A stretch of DNA of 27,385 nucleotides from JAUWOY01 sp034431315 (lineage in GTDB: Bacteria; Chloroflexota; Anaerolineae; VGOG01). The translations under genes were made by a program, and so were the position numbers. Positions 6,322-14,058 of this stretch are shown here, piece after piece (within the stretch, counting starts at the first letter, position 1; each line of letters begins with the position of its first letter). The DNA is taken from positions 1 through 27,385 of the forward strand of contig DAOUDK010000120.1 in NCBI GenBank assembly GCA_034431315.1, in the 5' to 3' direction. A model generated the notes under the pieces. It did no database searches, was not told the DNA's origin, and was given only the letters and a program-made list of their open reading frames with translations.

Positions 6322-7560
6322 ATGAACATCGAAAAAGCAAACACAGAAGCCACAGAGCGAATGATGGAAGCCCGCCCGGTGCTGGTGGGGCTGGGCAAGG
6401 CGCGGGATGTGATACCGGACATGCGGGATAACCTGCTGCTGCACGCCGGGCCGCCCATCACCTGGGAGCGAGCCTCCGGGCCGATGCGGGGCGCGATCAC
6501 CGGAGCCTTGATCTTCGAGGGGAAGGCGACCAACGAGGCCGAAGCCCAGGCCCTGGTGGAATCGGGCGAGATCGAGCTGGAACCCTGCCACCACCACGGG
6601 GCCGCCGGGCCGATGGCTGGCCTCATCTCGCCTTCCATGTCGGTCTACATCATCGAGAACAAGACCCGCGGCAATCGCGCTTTCTCAGGCCTGAACGAGG
6701 GCTACGGCAAGGTGCTGCGCTACGGCGCGTACAGCGAGGAGGTACTGGCCAAGCTGCGCTGGATGGAGGACGTGATGGCCCCCGTCCTGGCCGACGCCAT
6801 CGAGGCCAGCGGCGGGATTGACATCCGCGCTCTGCTGGCCGAAGCGCTGCACATGGGCGACGAGGGGCACAACCGCAACAAGGCCGGCTCCATCATTTAC
6901 ACCACCAAGCTGGCGCCGTTTGTGGTCAAGGCCGCCAATGCCGACGTCGCATCGGACGTGCTGCGCTTCCTGGGCGACAACGCCCTGAGCGTGCTCAATC
7001 CTGTCATGGCGGCCTGCAAGGCCATGACCGACGCCGCCCACGGGATAGAGGGCAGCACCATCGTGACCGCCATGGCCCGCAACGGCACCGACTTCGGCAT
7101 CCGCGTCAGCGGGCTGGGCGACCGCTGGTTTGTCGCACCAGTGGCCATCCCCCAGGGCCTCTACTTCCCCGGCTTCACCGCCGAGGACTCCAGCGGCGAC
7201 ATCGGCGACAGCACCATCACCGAGACGGCGGGCATCGGCGGCTTCGCCATGGCTTCCGCGCCAGCCATCGTGACCTTCGTCAGCGGCACGCCCCAGGACG
7301 CCATCAACGCCACCCTGGAGATGTACGAGATCTGCCACGCCGAGCACAAGTACTTCACCATCCCCCCGCTGGATTTCCGCGGCACGCCGACCGGCATTGA
7401 CATTCGCAAAGTGGTGGAGAAGGGCATCACGCCGCGCGTCAACACCGGCATCGCCCACAGAGACGCTGGCGTGGGGCAGGTTGGGGCGGGGTTGGTGAGG
7501 CCACCGATGGTCATGTTTGAGGAGGCGTTGGTGGCTTTTGCGGAGAAATACGGGTATTAG
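6322..7560 (+). CDS. DUF1116 (YlbE/AllG-like) protein
   Basis: 412 residues from ATG 6322, which follows AAAGGAGAA at 6308-6316; an upstream in-frame ATG at 6253 would overlap the methyltransferase and is rejected. Family signatures include NLLLHAGPPI, EPCHHHGAAGPMAGLISPSMSV (about 91-112), ENKTRGNRAF, LAEALHMGDEGHNRN and GITPRVNTGIAH near the C-terminus. DUF1116 is the family of E. coli YlbE, reported as AllG, one subunit of the oxamate carbamoyltransferase that splits oxalurate to oxamate and carbamoyl phosphate in anaerobic allantoin use. The usual partners (FdrA/AllF, AllH and a carbamate kinase) are not in this window, so the protein is an orphan here or acts in a different complex. It fits the purine-type genes downstream. 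It is GC-rich, unlike the methyltransferase immediately upstream. Confidence 0.85.
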   Translation: MNIEKANTEATERMMEARPVLVGLGKARDVIPDMRDNLLLHAGPPITWERASGPMRGAITGALIFEGKATNEAEAQALVESGEIELEPCHHHGAAGPMAGLISPSMSVYIIENKTRGNRAFSGLNEGYGKVLRYGAYSEEVLAKLRWMEDVMAPVLADAIEASGGIDIRALLAEALHMGDEGHNRNKAGSIIYTTKLAPFVVKAANADVASDVLRFLGDNALSVLNPVMAACKAMTDAAHGIEGSTIVTAMARNGTDFGIRVSGLGDRWFVAPVAIPQGLYFPGFTAEDSSGDIGDSTITETAGIGGFAMASAPAIVTFVSGTPQDAINATLEMYEICHAEHKYFTIPPLDFRGTPTGIDIRKVVEKGITPRVNTGIAHRDAGVGQVGAGLVRPPMVMFEEALVAFAEKYGY

Positions 7561-7586
7561 AGATTAGAGAGCTGAAGGGTTTGGAA

Positions 7587-7682
7587 CACGAAGCTCACGA
7601 AAGCCCACGAAATACGCGAAAAGGAACCTTGCCGCCAGCAGACTTTCGTGTCTTTCGCGGCCTTTCGCAGCTTTCGTGGTCC
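7587..7682. repeat. imperfect inverted repeat (cacgaa/ttcgtg type)
   Basis: The left half is rich in CACGAA and ACGAAA steps (CACGAAGCTCACGAAAG). The right half mirrors it with TTTCGTG, TTTCGCG and CTTTCGTGG. The centre is about AACCTTGCCGCCAGCAG. It follows the AllG-like gene and could act as a weak transcript-end hairpin; no U-tract is present. It looks like a degenerate genomic repeat. Confidence 0.6.
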
Positions 7683-7814
7683 AGACCGCTGTTGAGTGTT
7701 GCTGGATGGCTGTGTGGCAGATATGACAACGAATTCAGGGGATTCATCGAATTCGCGACGCCAGATTCGGTATACTCAACGCACTTGAAAAGTGTGAAAT
7801 TGTGCGTGTGGGGG

Positions 7815-8085
7815 AAGAGTACCTCGGATGGAGAAATACACGATAATCACACCTCCGAAGGTCAAAAGGGCACGTTTTGTCTCATTGGACTTTGGACAAA
7901 ATCGCGACGGCAGCCAGAAACCCGTTTTCTCGCAGCAGAATGCTGTCCATGCCCGCTTGAAACAAGCTGATTCAGGCAGATTTCGGTGGCGAAGTTATCA
8001 GAAAACGGGTTTCTTTGGCCTTGTCCAAAGTCCAAGTCTCAATTCGTAGCTAATGTCGTGTATTTCCACAATCCGAGGTACTCTT
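7815..8085. repeat. 271 bp near-palindrome, MITE-like
   Basis: The two ends are perfect 15 bp inverses, AAGAGTACCTCGGAT at 7815-7829 and ATCCGAGGTACTCTT at 8071-8085. Inside them come further matching blocks in the same order: GAAATACACGA (left) with TCGTGTATTTC (right), GGACTTTGGACAA with TTGTCCAAAGTCC, and GAAACCCGTTTTCT with AGAAAACGGGTTTC. About 75 bases at the centre do not pair. Weaker similarity continues outward to about 7795 and 8107. Short open frames inside are by-products of the arms. It is compatible with a non-autonomous transposable element or a long hairpin in the transcript between the AllG-like and cyclase genes. The rest of the 7561-8172 gap holds only the smaller inverted repeat at 7587-7682. 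Confidence 0.85.
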
Positions 8086-8172
8086 TCCGCCATCACCGAA
8101 ATTCACAAAACCAAAATGCGCTCAGTATATAACCCGAAACGCGGAACTCAAAACAACAAAGGAGGAATAACA

Positions 8173-9846
8173 ATGGAACGCGAACAATTCATCAAGACTA
8201 TGAACGAATCAAAGCTCTATGACCTAACCCAGGGCTGCAGCATCTTTACGCCGCCGTGGCCGGGGGAGAAGGCACTGGAGGTGCACTTCTTCAAGCGGGT
8301 CACGGGGGCCTATGGAGGCGGTCAGGGCGCCAACGGCCAGTTGTTGAACTGGAGCAACACGGTGGGCACGCACCTGGTGGGCGAGACGGCCTTCCACTCC
8401 GGGGGCAGAGCCATCGCCGACGTTCCGCTGGAAGACCTGTGCGGGCCTGGCGTGGTGGTGGACATCTCCGATGCGGTGTCCGATTACAGCCTGTACACCC
8501 CTGAGATGATCATGGAGAGGGCCACCGTCAAAGAGGGGGACATCCTGATCATCAACACCGGCTACCACAAGTACTCCTGGGACCAGCCCGATGTCTACAA
8601 CGAGGACGCCCAGGGCGGGGTGGAGTCCAAGGAATTCGGCTTCCTGGTGAAACACCCCGGCCCTTCTCCCGACTTCTTCCAGTGGGCTCTGGACATGAAG
8701 CTCAAGGTCATCGGGGTGGACTGCGGCTGCGCCGAGCATCCCATGAACACCCCCATCCGCCGCATGCACGCTAACCACTTCGAAAAGGCCGAAGCCAAGC
8801 TCATGCAGGACTACGGCAAGACGTGGGACGAGATGTTCCCCCAGGACGAGTACTACGAGCTGACCCACATCACCATGCCCAAGGCCCACCTGCTGCTGGC
8901 TGAATGTATTGTGGGCGACATTGACAAGCTCAACAACCAACGCGCCTGGATCATGATCCAGCCCATACCTTTCATGGAAGTCGAGACCGCCTGGTCGCGC
9001 GTGGTCGCCCACCAGGCTCCAGACGGCATGGACGAGGAAGAGTTCTTCCAGATCATGAGCTCGGCCGAGATGCTGGACCTCACCATCCCGTTCAGCGTCC
9101 AGACGCCGCAGTGGGCAAACTACGTTCCACTGACTGTCACCTACACCAAGCGGGTCGGCGGCCAGCACTTCGGCATGGGCCGAAACGGCTCTATCTGCAA
9201 CGCCAGCATTCACCTGGCGACCCACATGGACGGCGAGAAGCACTTCTGGCCGGCGGGCCGCACCATCGGCGAGGTGCCGCTGGAGGAGTGGGTGGGGCCG
9301 GGCGTCATCGCCGACATCTCCCACCTGGTCAGCAATTCCAGCGTGTACACGCCCCAGATGATCGAAGACGTGGTGGACATCCACAAAGGGGACATCCTCA
9401 TCATCAAGACCGGCTGGCACAAATATGGCTGGATCAGCCCGGACTCCGATGAGTTCCGCTACATGATCAAGCACCCTGGGCCTTCCGCTGACTTCGCGCA
9501 GTGGTGCGTGGACATGCAGATCAAGTGGATTGGCGTGGACGCCGTGAGCGCAGACCATCCCATGAACACCATCCAGAGACTCTGGCACCCCAAGACCTTC
9601 GAAGAGGCCAACCGCAAGTTGATCGAGGACTTTGGCCAGGACTGGGACGAGATGTATCCTCTGGACAAGTACTACCAGGACATGCACCTGAACCTCTTCC
9701 CGAAGAAGATCGTCCACGCCGAGAACCTGGGGAAGGACATCGCCACTGCGCCCAGCGGCCGCTACTACATCGGCTGCTACCTGCAGAAAGGCATGGAAAT
9801 CGCGTCCATGTGGGGGCGGTTCGTGGCCTTCAAAGAAGGGAATTAG
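8173..9846 (+). CDS. tandem-domain cyclase-family metal-dependent hydrolase
   Basis: 557 residues from ATG 8173 with AAAGGAGG just upstream; starts further upstream fall in the palindromic element and are rejected. The protein contains two homologous cyclase (kynurenine-formamidase-like) domains, about 1-285 and 286-557, sharing blocks such as SGGRAIADVPLED / PAGRTIGEVPLEE, EGDILIINTGYHKY / KGDILIIKTGWHKY and VKHPGPSPDF / IKHPGPSADF. The second domain has the metal motif H347-x3-H351-x-D353-x3-H357 (IHLATHMDGEKHF). The first has T63, H67, V69 and A73 at the same places, so it probably lacks metal binding and activity. Known members hydrolyse N-formylkynurenine, isatin or similar amide/ring bonds; the substrate here is unknown. 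It sits between the AllG-like gene and the nucleoside transporter, hinting at ring-opening of an N-heterocycle. Confidence 0.85.
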   Translation: MEREQFIKTMNESKLYDLTQGCSIFTPPWPGEKALEVHFFKRVTGAYGGGQGANGQLLNWSNTVGTHLVGETAFHSGGRAIADVPLEDLCGPGVVVDISDAVSDYSLYTPEMIMERATVKEGDILIINTGYHKYSWDQPDVYNEDAQGGVESKEFGFLVKHPGPSPDFFQWALDMKLKVIGVDCGCAEHPMNTPIRRMHANHFEKAEAKLMQDYGKTWDEMFPQDEYYELTHITMPKAHLLLAECIVGDIDKLNNQRAWIMIQPIPFMEVETAWSRVVAHQAPDGMDEEEFFQIMSSAEMLDLTIPFSVQTPQWANYVPLTVTYTKRVGGQHFGMGRNGSICNASIHLATHMDGEKHFWPAGRTIGEVPLEEWVGPGVIADISHLVSNSSVYTPQMIEDVVDIHKGDILIIKTGWHKYGWISPDSDEFRYMIKHPGPSADFAQWCVDMQIKWIGVDAVSADHPMNTIQRLWHPKTFEEANRKLIEDFGQDWDEMYPLDKYYQDMHLNLFPKKIVHAENLGKDIATAPSGRYYIGCYLQKGMEIASMWGRFVAFKEGN

Positions 9847-9897
9847 AAATTAGAAATTAGAAATTGGAGATTGGAGATTGAATATCTAATCTCCAAT
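9841..9897. repeat. heptamer tandem repeats ending in a hairpin
   Basis: After the cyclase stop the sequence is three to four units of ATTAGAA, then GATTGGA units, then a perfect 10 bp stem (ATTGGAGATT at 9870-9879, AATCTCCAAT at 9888-9897, 8-base loop). There is no T-tract after the stem. It resembles the heptanucleotide short tandem repeats common in cyanobacterial and Chloroflexota genomes. Confidence 0.75.
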
Positions 9898-9910
9898 ACC
9901 AGGGGTGAAA

Positions 9911-10402
9911 ATGCTCTCAGAGTTGGAAAACTACTTACAGCGAATCGAAGACTTGCGGAGCCAGGTTCGGGATTTGATCGCCGACCTGCCTGCGGAGGCT
10001 CTGAACTGGCACCCCATTGAGGATGACGCCACCAACTCCCTGGCTGTCCTGGCAACCCACATCGCTGGCGCGGAGCATTTCTGGATCGGCGAGGTGGTGG
10101 GAGGACGTCCTCCCACCCGAGACCGCGACGCCGAATTCACCACCCAGGCCAGCGATGCCTCTGATCTTGTCCACCTCTTGGAAGACACTGGGGCGGAGAC
10201 GCGGGAGGTGTTCTCTGCCCTGAACGAGAGCGATTTGGATGACACACGACAGGCGAGGGGCCGAACGATCCCGGTCCGCTGGTGTATTTTGCACGTCATT
10301 GACCATACCGCTCTCCACCTGGGCCATGTGCAGATCACCTATCAGTTGTGGATGGAAGGTCAAAGCAAACCGTCGCCCTTCTGGTTTGAGCGATTGCCTT
10401 AA
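9911..10402 (+). CDS. DinB/YfiT-like putative metal-binding protein
   Basis: 163 residues; ATG 9911 is preceded by AGGGG at 9901-9905 (a GTG at 9905 is an alternative). DinB-fold proteins are four-helix bundles with a His triad. Here the candidates are the His pair in ATHIAGAEHFW (about 50-60) and the cluster in ILHVIDHTALHLGHVQITYQLW (about 127-148), which is the usual third/fourth-helix signature. Members include damage-inducible proteins and thiol transferases such as bacillithiol or mycothiol enzymes; the specific role cannot be told. It is a single gene between repeat-rich spacers. Confidence 0.8.
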   Translation: MLSELENYLQRIEDLRSQVRDLIADLPAEALNWHPIEDDATNSLAVLATHIAGAEHFWIGEVVGGRPPTRDRDAEFTTQASDASDLVHLLEDTGAETREVFSALNESDLDDTRQARGRTIPVRWCILHVIDHTALHLGHVQITYQLWMEGQSKPSPFWFERLP

Positions 10403-10403
10403 G

Positions 10404-10466
10404 TGGAAGTTGGAAGTTGGAAGTTGGAAGGTGGAAGGTGGAGGTTGGAAGTTGGAGGTTGGAAGT
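10404..10466. repeat. heptamer tandem repeat (GGAAGTT)n
   Basis: About nine consecutive 7-base units of GGAAGTT, GGAAGGT or GGAGGTT directly after the DinB-like stop codon. The unit length matches the repeats at 9841 and 20838, while the unit sequence differs. Confidence 0.9.
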
Positions 10467-10477
10467 TAAATGCAGAT

Positions 10478-10506
10478 TTGACAAGCTCCCAATGATTTTG
10501 TATAAT
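10478..10506 (+). promoter_or_regulatory. perfect-consensus sigma-70 promoter of the BMP transporter operon
   Basis: TTGACA at 10478-10483, a 17 bp spacer, and TATAAT at 10501-10506: an exact match to the sigma-70 consensus in both boxes and in spacing. The next gene starts at 10862, leaving an untranslated leader of about 350 bases. A consensus promoter in front of a long leader suggests that control acts after initiation. Confidence 0.85.
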
Positions 10507-10512
10507 TGGGAC

Positions 10513-10861
10513 CACTTCAGGCGGAGGGGAACGCAGGTGGCCGCGGCAGCGACAGCGAGACTCAGACCACGGATAACTGGTTGCGTGCGCCGCTCCCAAA
10601 AACAGGTGTATCTGTTCACCTGTGCTCGCAGCGGACCCTAGTCCACTGCCCCGAGGGTGTAATCGGGCATCGAAAACCACTGGACCCTACTTGGTCAGGG
10701 TAACAACAGGCTGCCGAGGCCGCTGGACTAGGGTCCAGCGGGAGCGTGAATAGTTACAAGCAAGTAAAGGAGGGATGGATATAAGCTAGACAGAGTTTGT
10801 CTCAAGCCTGAGCGCTAGCGGTTCGCGCTCAACATTTCACACAAATCAAAGGAGGAAAAAA
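10513..10861 (+). promoter_or_regulatory. long structured 5' leader, candidate riboregulator
   Basis: The ~350 base leader has several strong helices: ACAGGTG/CACCTGT (10602-10608 with 10617-10623), CCGCTGGAC/GTCCAGCGG (10720-10728 with 10733-10741, loop TAGG) and TGAGCGC/GCGCTCA (10809-10815 with 10825-10831). The segment GGACCCTAGTCCA (10633-10645) is an exact complement of TGGACTAGGGTCC (10724-10736). That long-range 13 bp helix would exclude the local 10720-10741 hairpin. The ribosome binding site (AAAGGAGGA) lies about 17 bases after the last hairpin. I could not match it to a known riboswitch class. Confidence 0.55.
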
Positions 10862-12136
10862 ATGTCCTGGAAGAAAACAGCGTTAGTGGTCATCTCCCTA
10901 ATGGCGGTACTGGCGATGCTGGCGGCCTGCGCTGCGCCCGCCCCTGAGGTGGTCGAGAAAGAGGTTCTTGTCACCGTCGAAGTGGTTAAAGAAGTGAAGG
11001 AGGGTGCTACCCTGGCGATCGAGCACTTCAGTATAATTGAGGGGACAACCTGGTCTGGAGCCCACGATCGCGCCGGAAAGCGAATCGCTGAGAAATATCC
11101 CAATGTAGACTACGTCTACAGAGAGGGAGTAGGACCTGATGCCACAGTTCCCTACGCCGAAGAGTTGATCGCTGACGGGGCCGACATCGTCGTGGGTAAC
11201 GCAGAGTTCATGGGGCTGCCCTTGAAAGACATCGCTGATAAGTACCCTGATGTTTACTTTGTATCCATCATTGCCAGCGATCTGACCACGAAGAGGAACT
11301 TCATCAGGCTCTTCCCCAGACAGTATCAGGCGCTGTACCTGGAAGGCCTCATCGCCGGAGCGTTAACCCAGTCAGGCAACATAGGCATCGTCTCGGCCTT
11401 CCCCTGTGTTCAGGTCATCAGGCGGCAGGCCGGCTTTTACCTTGGGGTGCAGGATGCAGCAGAGTTGCTTGGCAAAGACATCACGGTGTACGTGAAGTAC
11501 TCCGGTGACTGGTACCTGCCCACGGAAGAGCGAGAAATCGCCAAGACCCTGATAACGCAGTACAACGTTGATGTCTTAACCCAGCAGACCGATTCCGGGT
11601 CCCCCCTGGACGCCGCCCAGGAAGAGGGCATCTGGTTCGTAGGCAAGGACATGGACATAGTGGGGTTCTACGGCTGGTCGAGCACGGATACCGTGGCCGT
11701 GTCCTTCGACACGCGCTGGGAAGTTCTCTACGAGAAGATCGTCAAGGATTGGTTGGCTGGCGATGTAAGTCCAGAGACGGTGCTGTACATGGGCATGGAC
11801 GACAAAATGATTCTAGCCGATGGCACAGAGCTTCCCACCGTTGACATTATGAACGACAACAAGGTGGGAGTTGACGCCATAAGCCCGAAAGCACGGCCAT
11901 TGATTCCGGATGAGATCATCAAGCTCGTTGAGAAACGAAGAGATCAGATGATCAAGGGAGTGTGGGATCCCTTCTTCGAATTCGAGTTCGTGAGCAACGG
12001 AACTGGCCTGGCGCTGGAGAATCTGCCGATTCCAGCCGCGGGGACAGTGGTCAAGCAGGCTGGTGAGATGCTGTCGGACGAGTGGCTGCTTGCAGAGTTC
12101 AACTTCGACCTGGAAGGCACGGTGGTACTGGAGTGA
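10862..12136 (+). CDS. BMP-family ABC transporter substrate-binding lipoprotein
   Basis: 424 residues. A lipoprotein signal peptide is clear: MSWKK, a hydrophobic core, then LAAC with the lipidated Cys at 23, followed by a linker APAPEVVEKEVLVTVEVVKEV typical of Chloroflexota solute-binding proteins. The mature part follows the Bmp/Med (PnrA-like) periplasmic-binding fold, with GADIVVGNAEFMGLPLKDIADKYPDVYFV around 106-134 and a GVDAISPKARPLIPDE-x-I-K end region. Family members bind purine nucleosides and deliver them to a permease. The ribosome binding site AAAGGAGGA is upstream of ATG 10862. It is the first gene of a four-gene transporter operon, separated from the ATPase by hairpins, which fits higher expression of the binding protein. 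Confidence 0.9.
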   Translation: MSWKKTALVVISLMAVLAMLAACAAPAPEVVEKEVLVTVEVVKEVKEGATLAIEHFSIIEGTTWSGAHDRAGKRIAEKYPNVDYVYREGVGPDATVPYAEELIADGADIVVGNAEFMGLPLKDIADKYPDVYFVSIIASDLTTKRNFIRLFPRQYQALYLEGLIAGALTQSGNIGIVSAFPCVQVIRRQAGFYLGVQDAAELLGKDITVYVKYSGDWYLPTEEREIAKTLITQYNVDVLTQQTDSGSPLDAAQEEGIWFVGKDMDIVGFYGWSSTDTVAVSFDTRWEVLYEKIVKDWLAGDVSPETVLYMGMDDKMILADGTELPTVDIMNDNKVGVDAISPKARPLIPDEIIKLVEKRRDQMIKGVWDPFFEFEFVSNGTGLALENLPIPAAGTVVKQAGEMLSDEWLLAEFNFDLEGTVVLE

Positions 12137-12146
12137 AACTCCAGCC

Positions 12147-12244
12147 ACCCTTGCGAAGGTTGCGAATAGCACTGGCAACAGAGCAGTTTTGGGTGGACGA
12201 AGGCATTTCTGGCTCAAAATCTGCTCACAAACCTTCGCAAGGGT
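12147..12244. repeat. inverted-repeat element (CCTTGCGAAGG type)
   Basis: Perfect 15 bp arms ACCCTTGCGAAGGTT (12147-12161) and AACCTTCGCAAGGGT (12230-12244) enclose a second pair, GAGCAGTTTTG (12181-12191) with CAAAATCTGCTC (12215-12226). The whole would fold as one long hairpin in the mRNA between the binding-protein and ATPase genes. Confidence 0.8.
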
Positions 12245-12259
12245 TCGTGTAAAGAGGCA

Positions 12260-12312
12260 TGAGGCTCCCTTCTTGAGGGGAAAACTCCCAAAAGGAGGGA
12301 GCCTCAATTTAT
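12260..12312 (+). terminator. hairpin between lipoprotein and ATPase genes (attenuator-like)
   Basis: Arms TGAGGCTCCCTTCTT (12260-12274) and AAGGAGGGAGCCTCA (12292-12306) match in 14 of 15 positions, with a 17-base loop. It is followed by ATTTATG rather than a solid T-run. It probably acts as a partial terminator or 3' stabiliser of the lipoprotein message, with read-through to the ATPase gene. Confidence 0.6.
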
Positions 12313-12343
12313 GCTGTATTTTGGTGGGTGAGAAGAGAGACAA

Positions 12344-13900
12344 ATGCAAAAAGGGCTCCTGGAAGGGATAAAACGCGGAGAGACGGTCTTGGAGGCGAGG
12401 GGAATCACGAAGAGATTCCCGGGCGTCGTCGCCAATGACTGCATAGATTTCGAGATGAAAGCGGGCGAGATTCACGCCGTCCTCGGGGAGAACGGCGCCG
12501 GGAAAACCACTTTGATGAATATCCTGTTCGGGCTATTGCAACCCGACGAAGGCGAGATCTACATCGGCGGCAAGAGGGTCAAATTCAGGTCGCCTCTGGA
12601 TGCCATTGATCTGGGGATAGGGATGGTTCATCAACACCGCAAACTGGTGTCCGCTCACACGGTGATCGAAAACATCATCCTTGGGCACCCGAAGGCTGGA
12701 AGAATTCTGAACCTGAAGAGGGCGGAGGAGGAGATACAGGAACTCTGCGAGAGATACGGATTCAACGTCGCCCTAAGGGCAAAAGTCTGGCAGCTTTCAG
12801 AGGGGGAAAAGCAGGTGGTGGAGATCCTGAAGACCCTCTATCGCGGAGCCAAGGTCCTCATCTTCGACGAGCCAACTTCCGCGCTGACGCCCCCCGAAAC
12901 GAAGAAACTCCTGGCATCCATCCAAACCATGGCTAGCGATGAACTCGCCATCATCCCGTTCATCACCCATAAGCTCCCCATCGTGCTGGCGATAAGCGAC
13001 AGGGTGACGGTTCTGAGGCGTGGAAAAGTCACCGCCCGCCTGGAGACGGGGCGCGTAACGGAGAAGAGCCTGGCTAAGAAAATGGTGGGGAGAGAAGTCA
13101 TCTTCAGGATGGAGAGGACAAAGGCTGGCGCTACAGAGAAGGGGAAACCCATACTCCAGGTAGAAAACCTCTCCACCCTCAGCGACAAAGGTTTTCTGGC
13201 TTTGAACGGTGTTTCGTTTTCCTTATGTGAAGGCGAAATCTTCGGCCTGGCCGGAGTCTCCGGTAACGGGCAACACGAGCTGGCCGAGGTTCTGGCCGGT
13301 CTCCGAAAGGCGGTGGGGGGTAAGGTGATTTTCGAGGGGAAAGACATCACAGCATCCTCTATCCTGAAAAGATGGAAGATGGGGATAGGATACATTCCCT
13401 GCGAACGCACAGAAGTGGGTTCGATCGGTGATTTCTCTCTGGTGGAAAACATCGCCATGAACTCTTACTTCGACGATGATTTCTCCCGGCGAGGGATCCT
13501 GGATTACGGGAAGATACGGAGGCTTACCGAAGAAATCGTCTCCGAGTACGATGTGGCGACTCCGAGCCTGGACACGAAGGCCAAAAACCTATCCGGAGGC
13601 AATCTCCAAAGACTCATCCTGGCGCGTGTGCTCTCACGCAAGCCGCGGCTTCTGATCGCCAATCTACCAACCCAAGGACTTGACGTAGGGGCGACGGAGT
13701 TCGTTCGGAACAAGCTCATGGAGGCGAAGAAGGAAAAAGCCGCTATTCTCCTCATCTCCGAGGACCTCGATGAGATTCTGTCGCTGAGCGATTGGGTGGC
13801 GCCGATTTACGAGGGAGAGTTCATGGGCATCATTCCGGGAGAGGAAGCCAAGAGGGAGAGTGTGGGTGCTATGATGGCTGGTTTGCGTCTGAAGGGGTAA
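12344..13900 (+). CDS. nucleoside (BMP-type) ABC transporter, double ATPase
   Basis: 518 residues holding two ABC ATPase domains, the arrangement of the RbsA/YufO class. Domain 1 has Walker A GENGAGKTT (about 49-57), signature LSEGEKQ and Walker B VLIFDEPTSAL. Domain 2 (from about 265) has a degenerate Walker A (GVSGNGQHE), signature LSGGNLQR and a Walker B without the catalytic acidic pair (LLIANLPTQGLDVGA), as is normal for this class, so only one site should hydrolyse ATP efficiently. It energises import through the two permeases downstream. The ATG at 12344 is preceded by a purine-rich GAGAAGAGAGA tract; a slightly later start is possible. An inverted-repeat element separates it from the first permease. 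Confidence 0.92.
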   Translation: MQKGLLEGIKRGETVLEARGITKRFPGVVANDCIDFEMKAGEIHAVLGENGAGKTTLMNILFGLLQPDEGEIYIGGKRVKFRSPLDAIDLGIGMVHQHRKLVSAHTVIENIILGHPKAGRILNLKRAEEEIQELCERYGFNVALRAKVWQLSEGEKQVVEILKTLYRGAKVLIFDEPTSALTPPETKKLLASIQTMASDELAIIPFITHKLPIVLAISDRVTVLRRGKVTARLETGRVTEKSLAKKMVGREVIFRMERTKAGATEKGKPILQVENLSTLSDKGFLALNGVSFSLCEGEIFGLAGVSGNGQHELAEVLAGLRKAVGGKVIFEGKDITASSILKRWKMGIGYIPCERTEVGSIGDFSLVENIAMNSYFDDDFSRRGILDYGKIRRLTEEIVSEYDVATPSLDTKAKNLSGGNLQRLILARVLSRKPRLLIANLPTQGLDVGATEFVRNKLMEAKKEKAAILLISEDLDEILSLSDWVAPIYEGEFMGIIPGEEAKRESVGAMMAGLRLKG

Positions 13901-13906
13901 GCATCT

Positions 13907-14039
13907 GTGTCAACTTAAGACCTCGGAGGTTTCCGCAAGCGCCTCTGCTGGCAAAGTTGCGTTGCCTATCTGGTTGGTTTGCCAGCGAAATCGCATCTGA
14001 AAAACCTCCGAGGTCTGGATCGCTCTCTTAAGTTGACAC
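13907..14039. repeat. nested inverted-repeat element inside the transporter operon
   Basis: Outer arms GTGTCAACTTAAGA (13907-13920) and TCTTAAGTTGACAC (14026-14039) are perfect 14 bp inverses. Inner arms AGACCTCGGAGGTTT (13918-13932) and AAACCTCCGAGGTCT (14002-14016) are perfect 15 bp inverses. A third pair, TGGCAAA with TTTGCCA, lies near the centre. The element fills the whole gap between the ATPase stop and the permease ribosome binding site, and looks like one palindromic repeat inserted in another. Confidence 0.85.
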
Positions 14040-14058
14040 TTATGAAGGGGTAAGAGAC

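Noticed and set aside
7581..8049. Two short forward open frames in the gap before the cyclase gene
   Set aside because: Both run through the inverted repeats at 7587-7682 and 7815-8085, and their codons are explained by those arms; no family resemblance.
8224..9717. Long open frame of about 497 codons on the minus strand opposite the cyclase gene
   Set aside because: It is the mirror of a GC-rich gene with strong codon bias; its translation is a His/Val/Gly/Asp-rich text without domains, whereas the plus strand encodes a clear two-domain protein.
10404..10466. CRISPR-like array
   Set aside because: The repeats are 7 bases long and contiguous with no spacers; this is a simple tandem repeat.
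10513..10760. Cobalamin-riboswitch-like words (AGGGGAACGCAGGTG, CTGCCCCGAGGGTG) in the transporter leader
   Set aside because: The order and spacing of the conserved cobalamin boxes are not met and no GCCACTG box follows, so the similarity is taken as chance.
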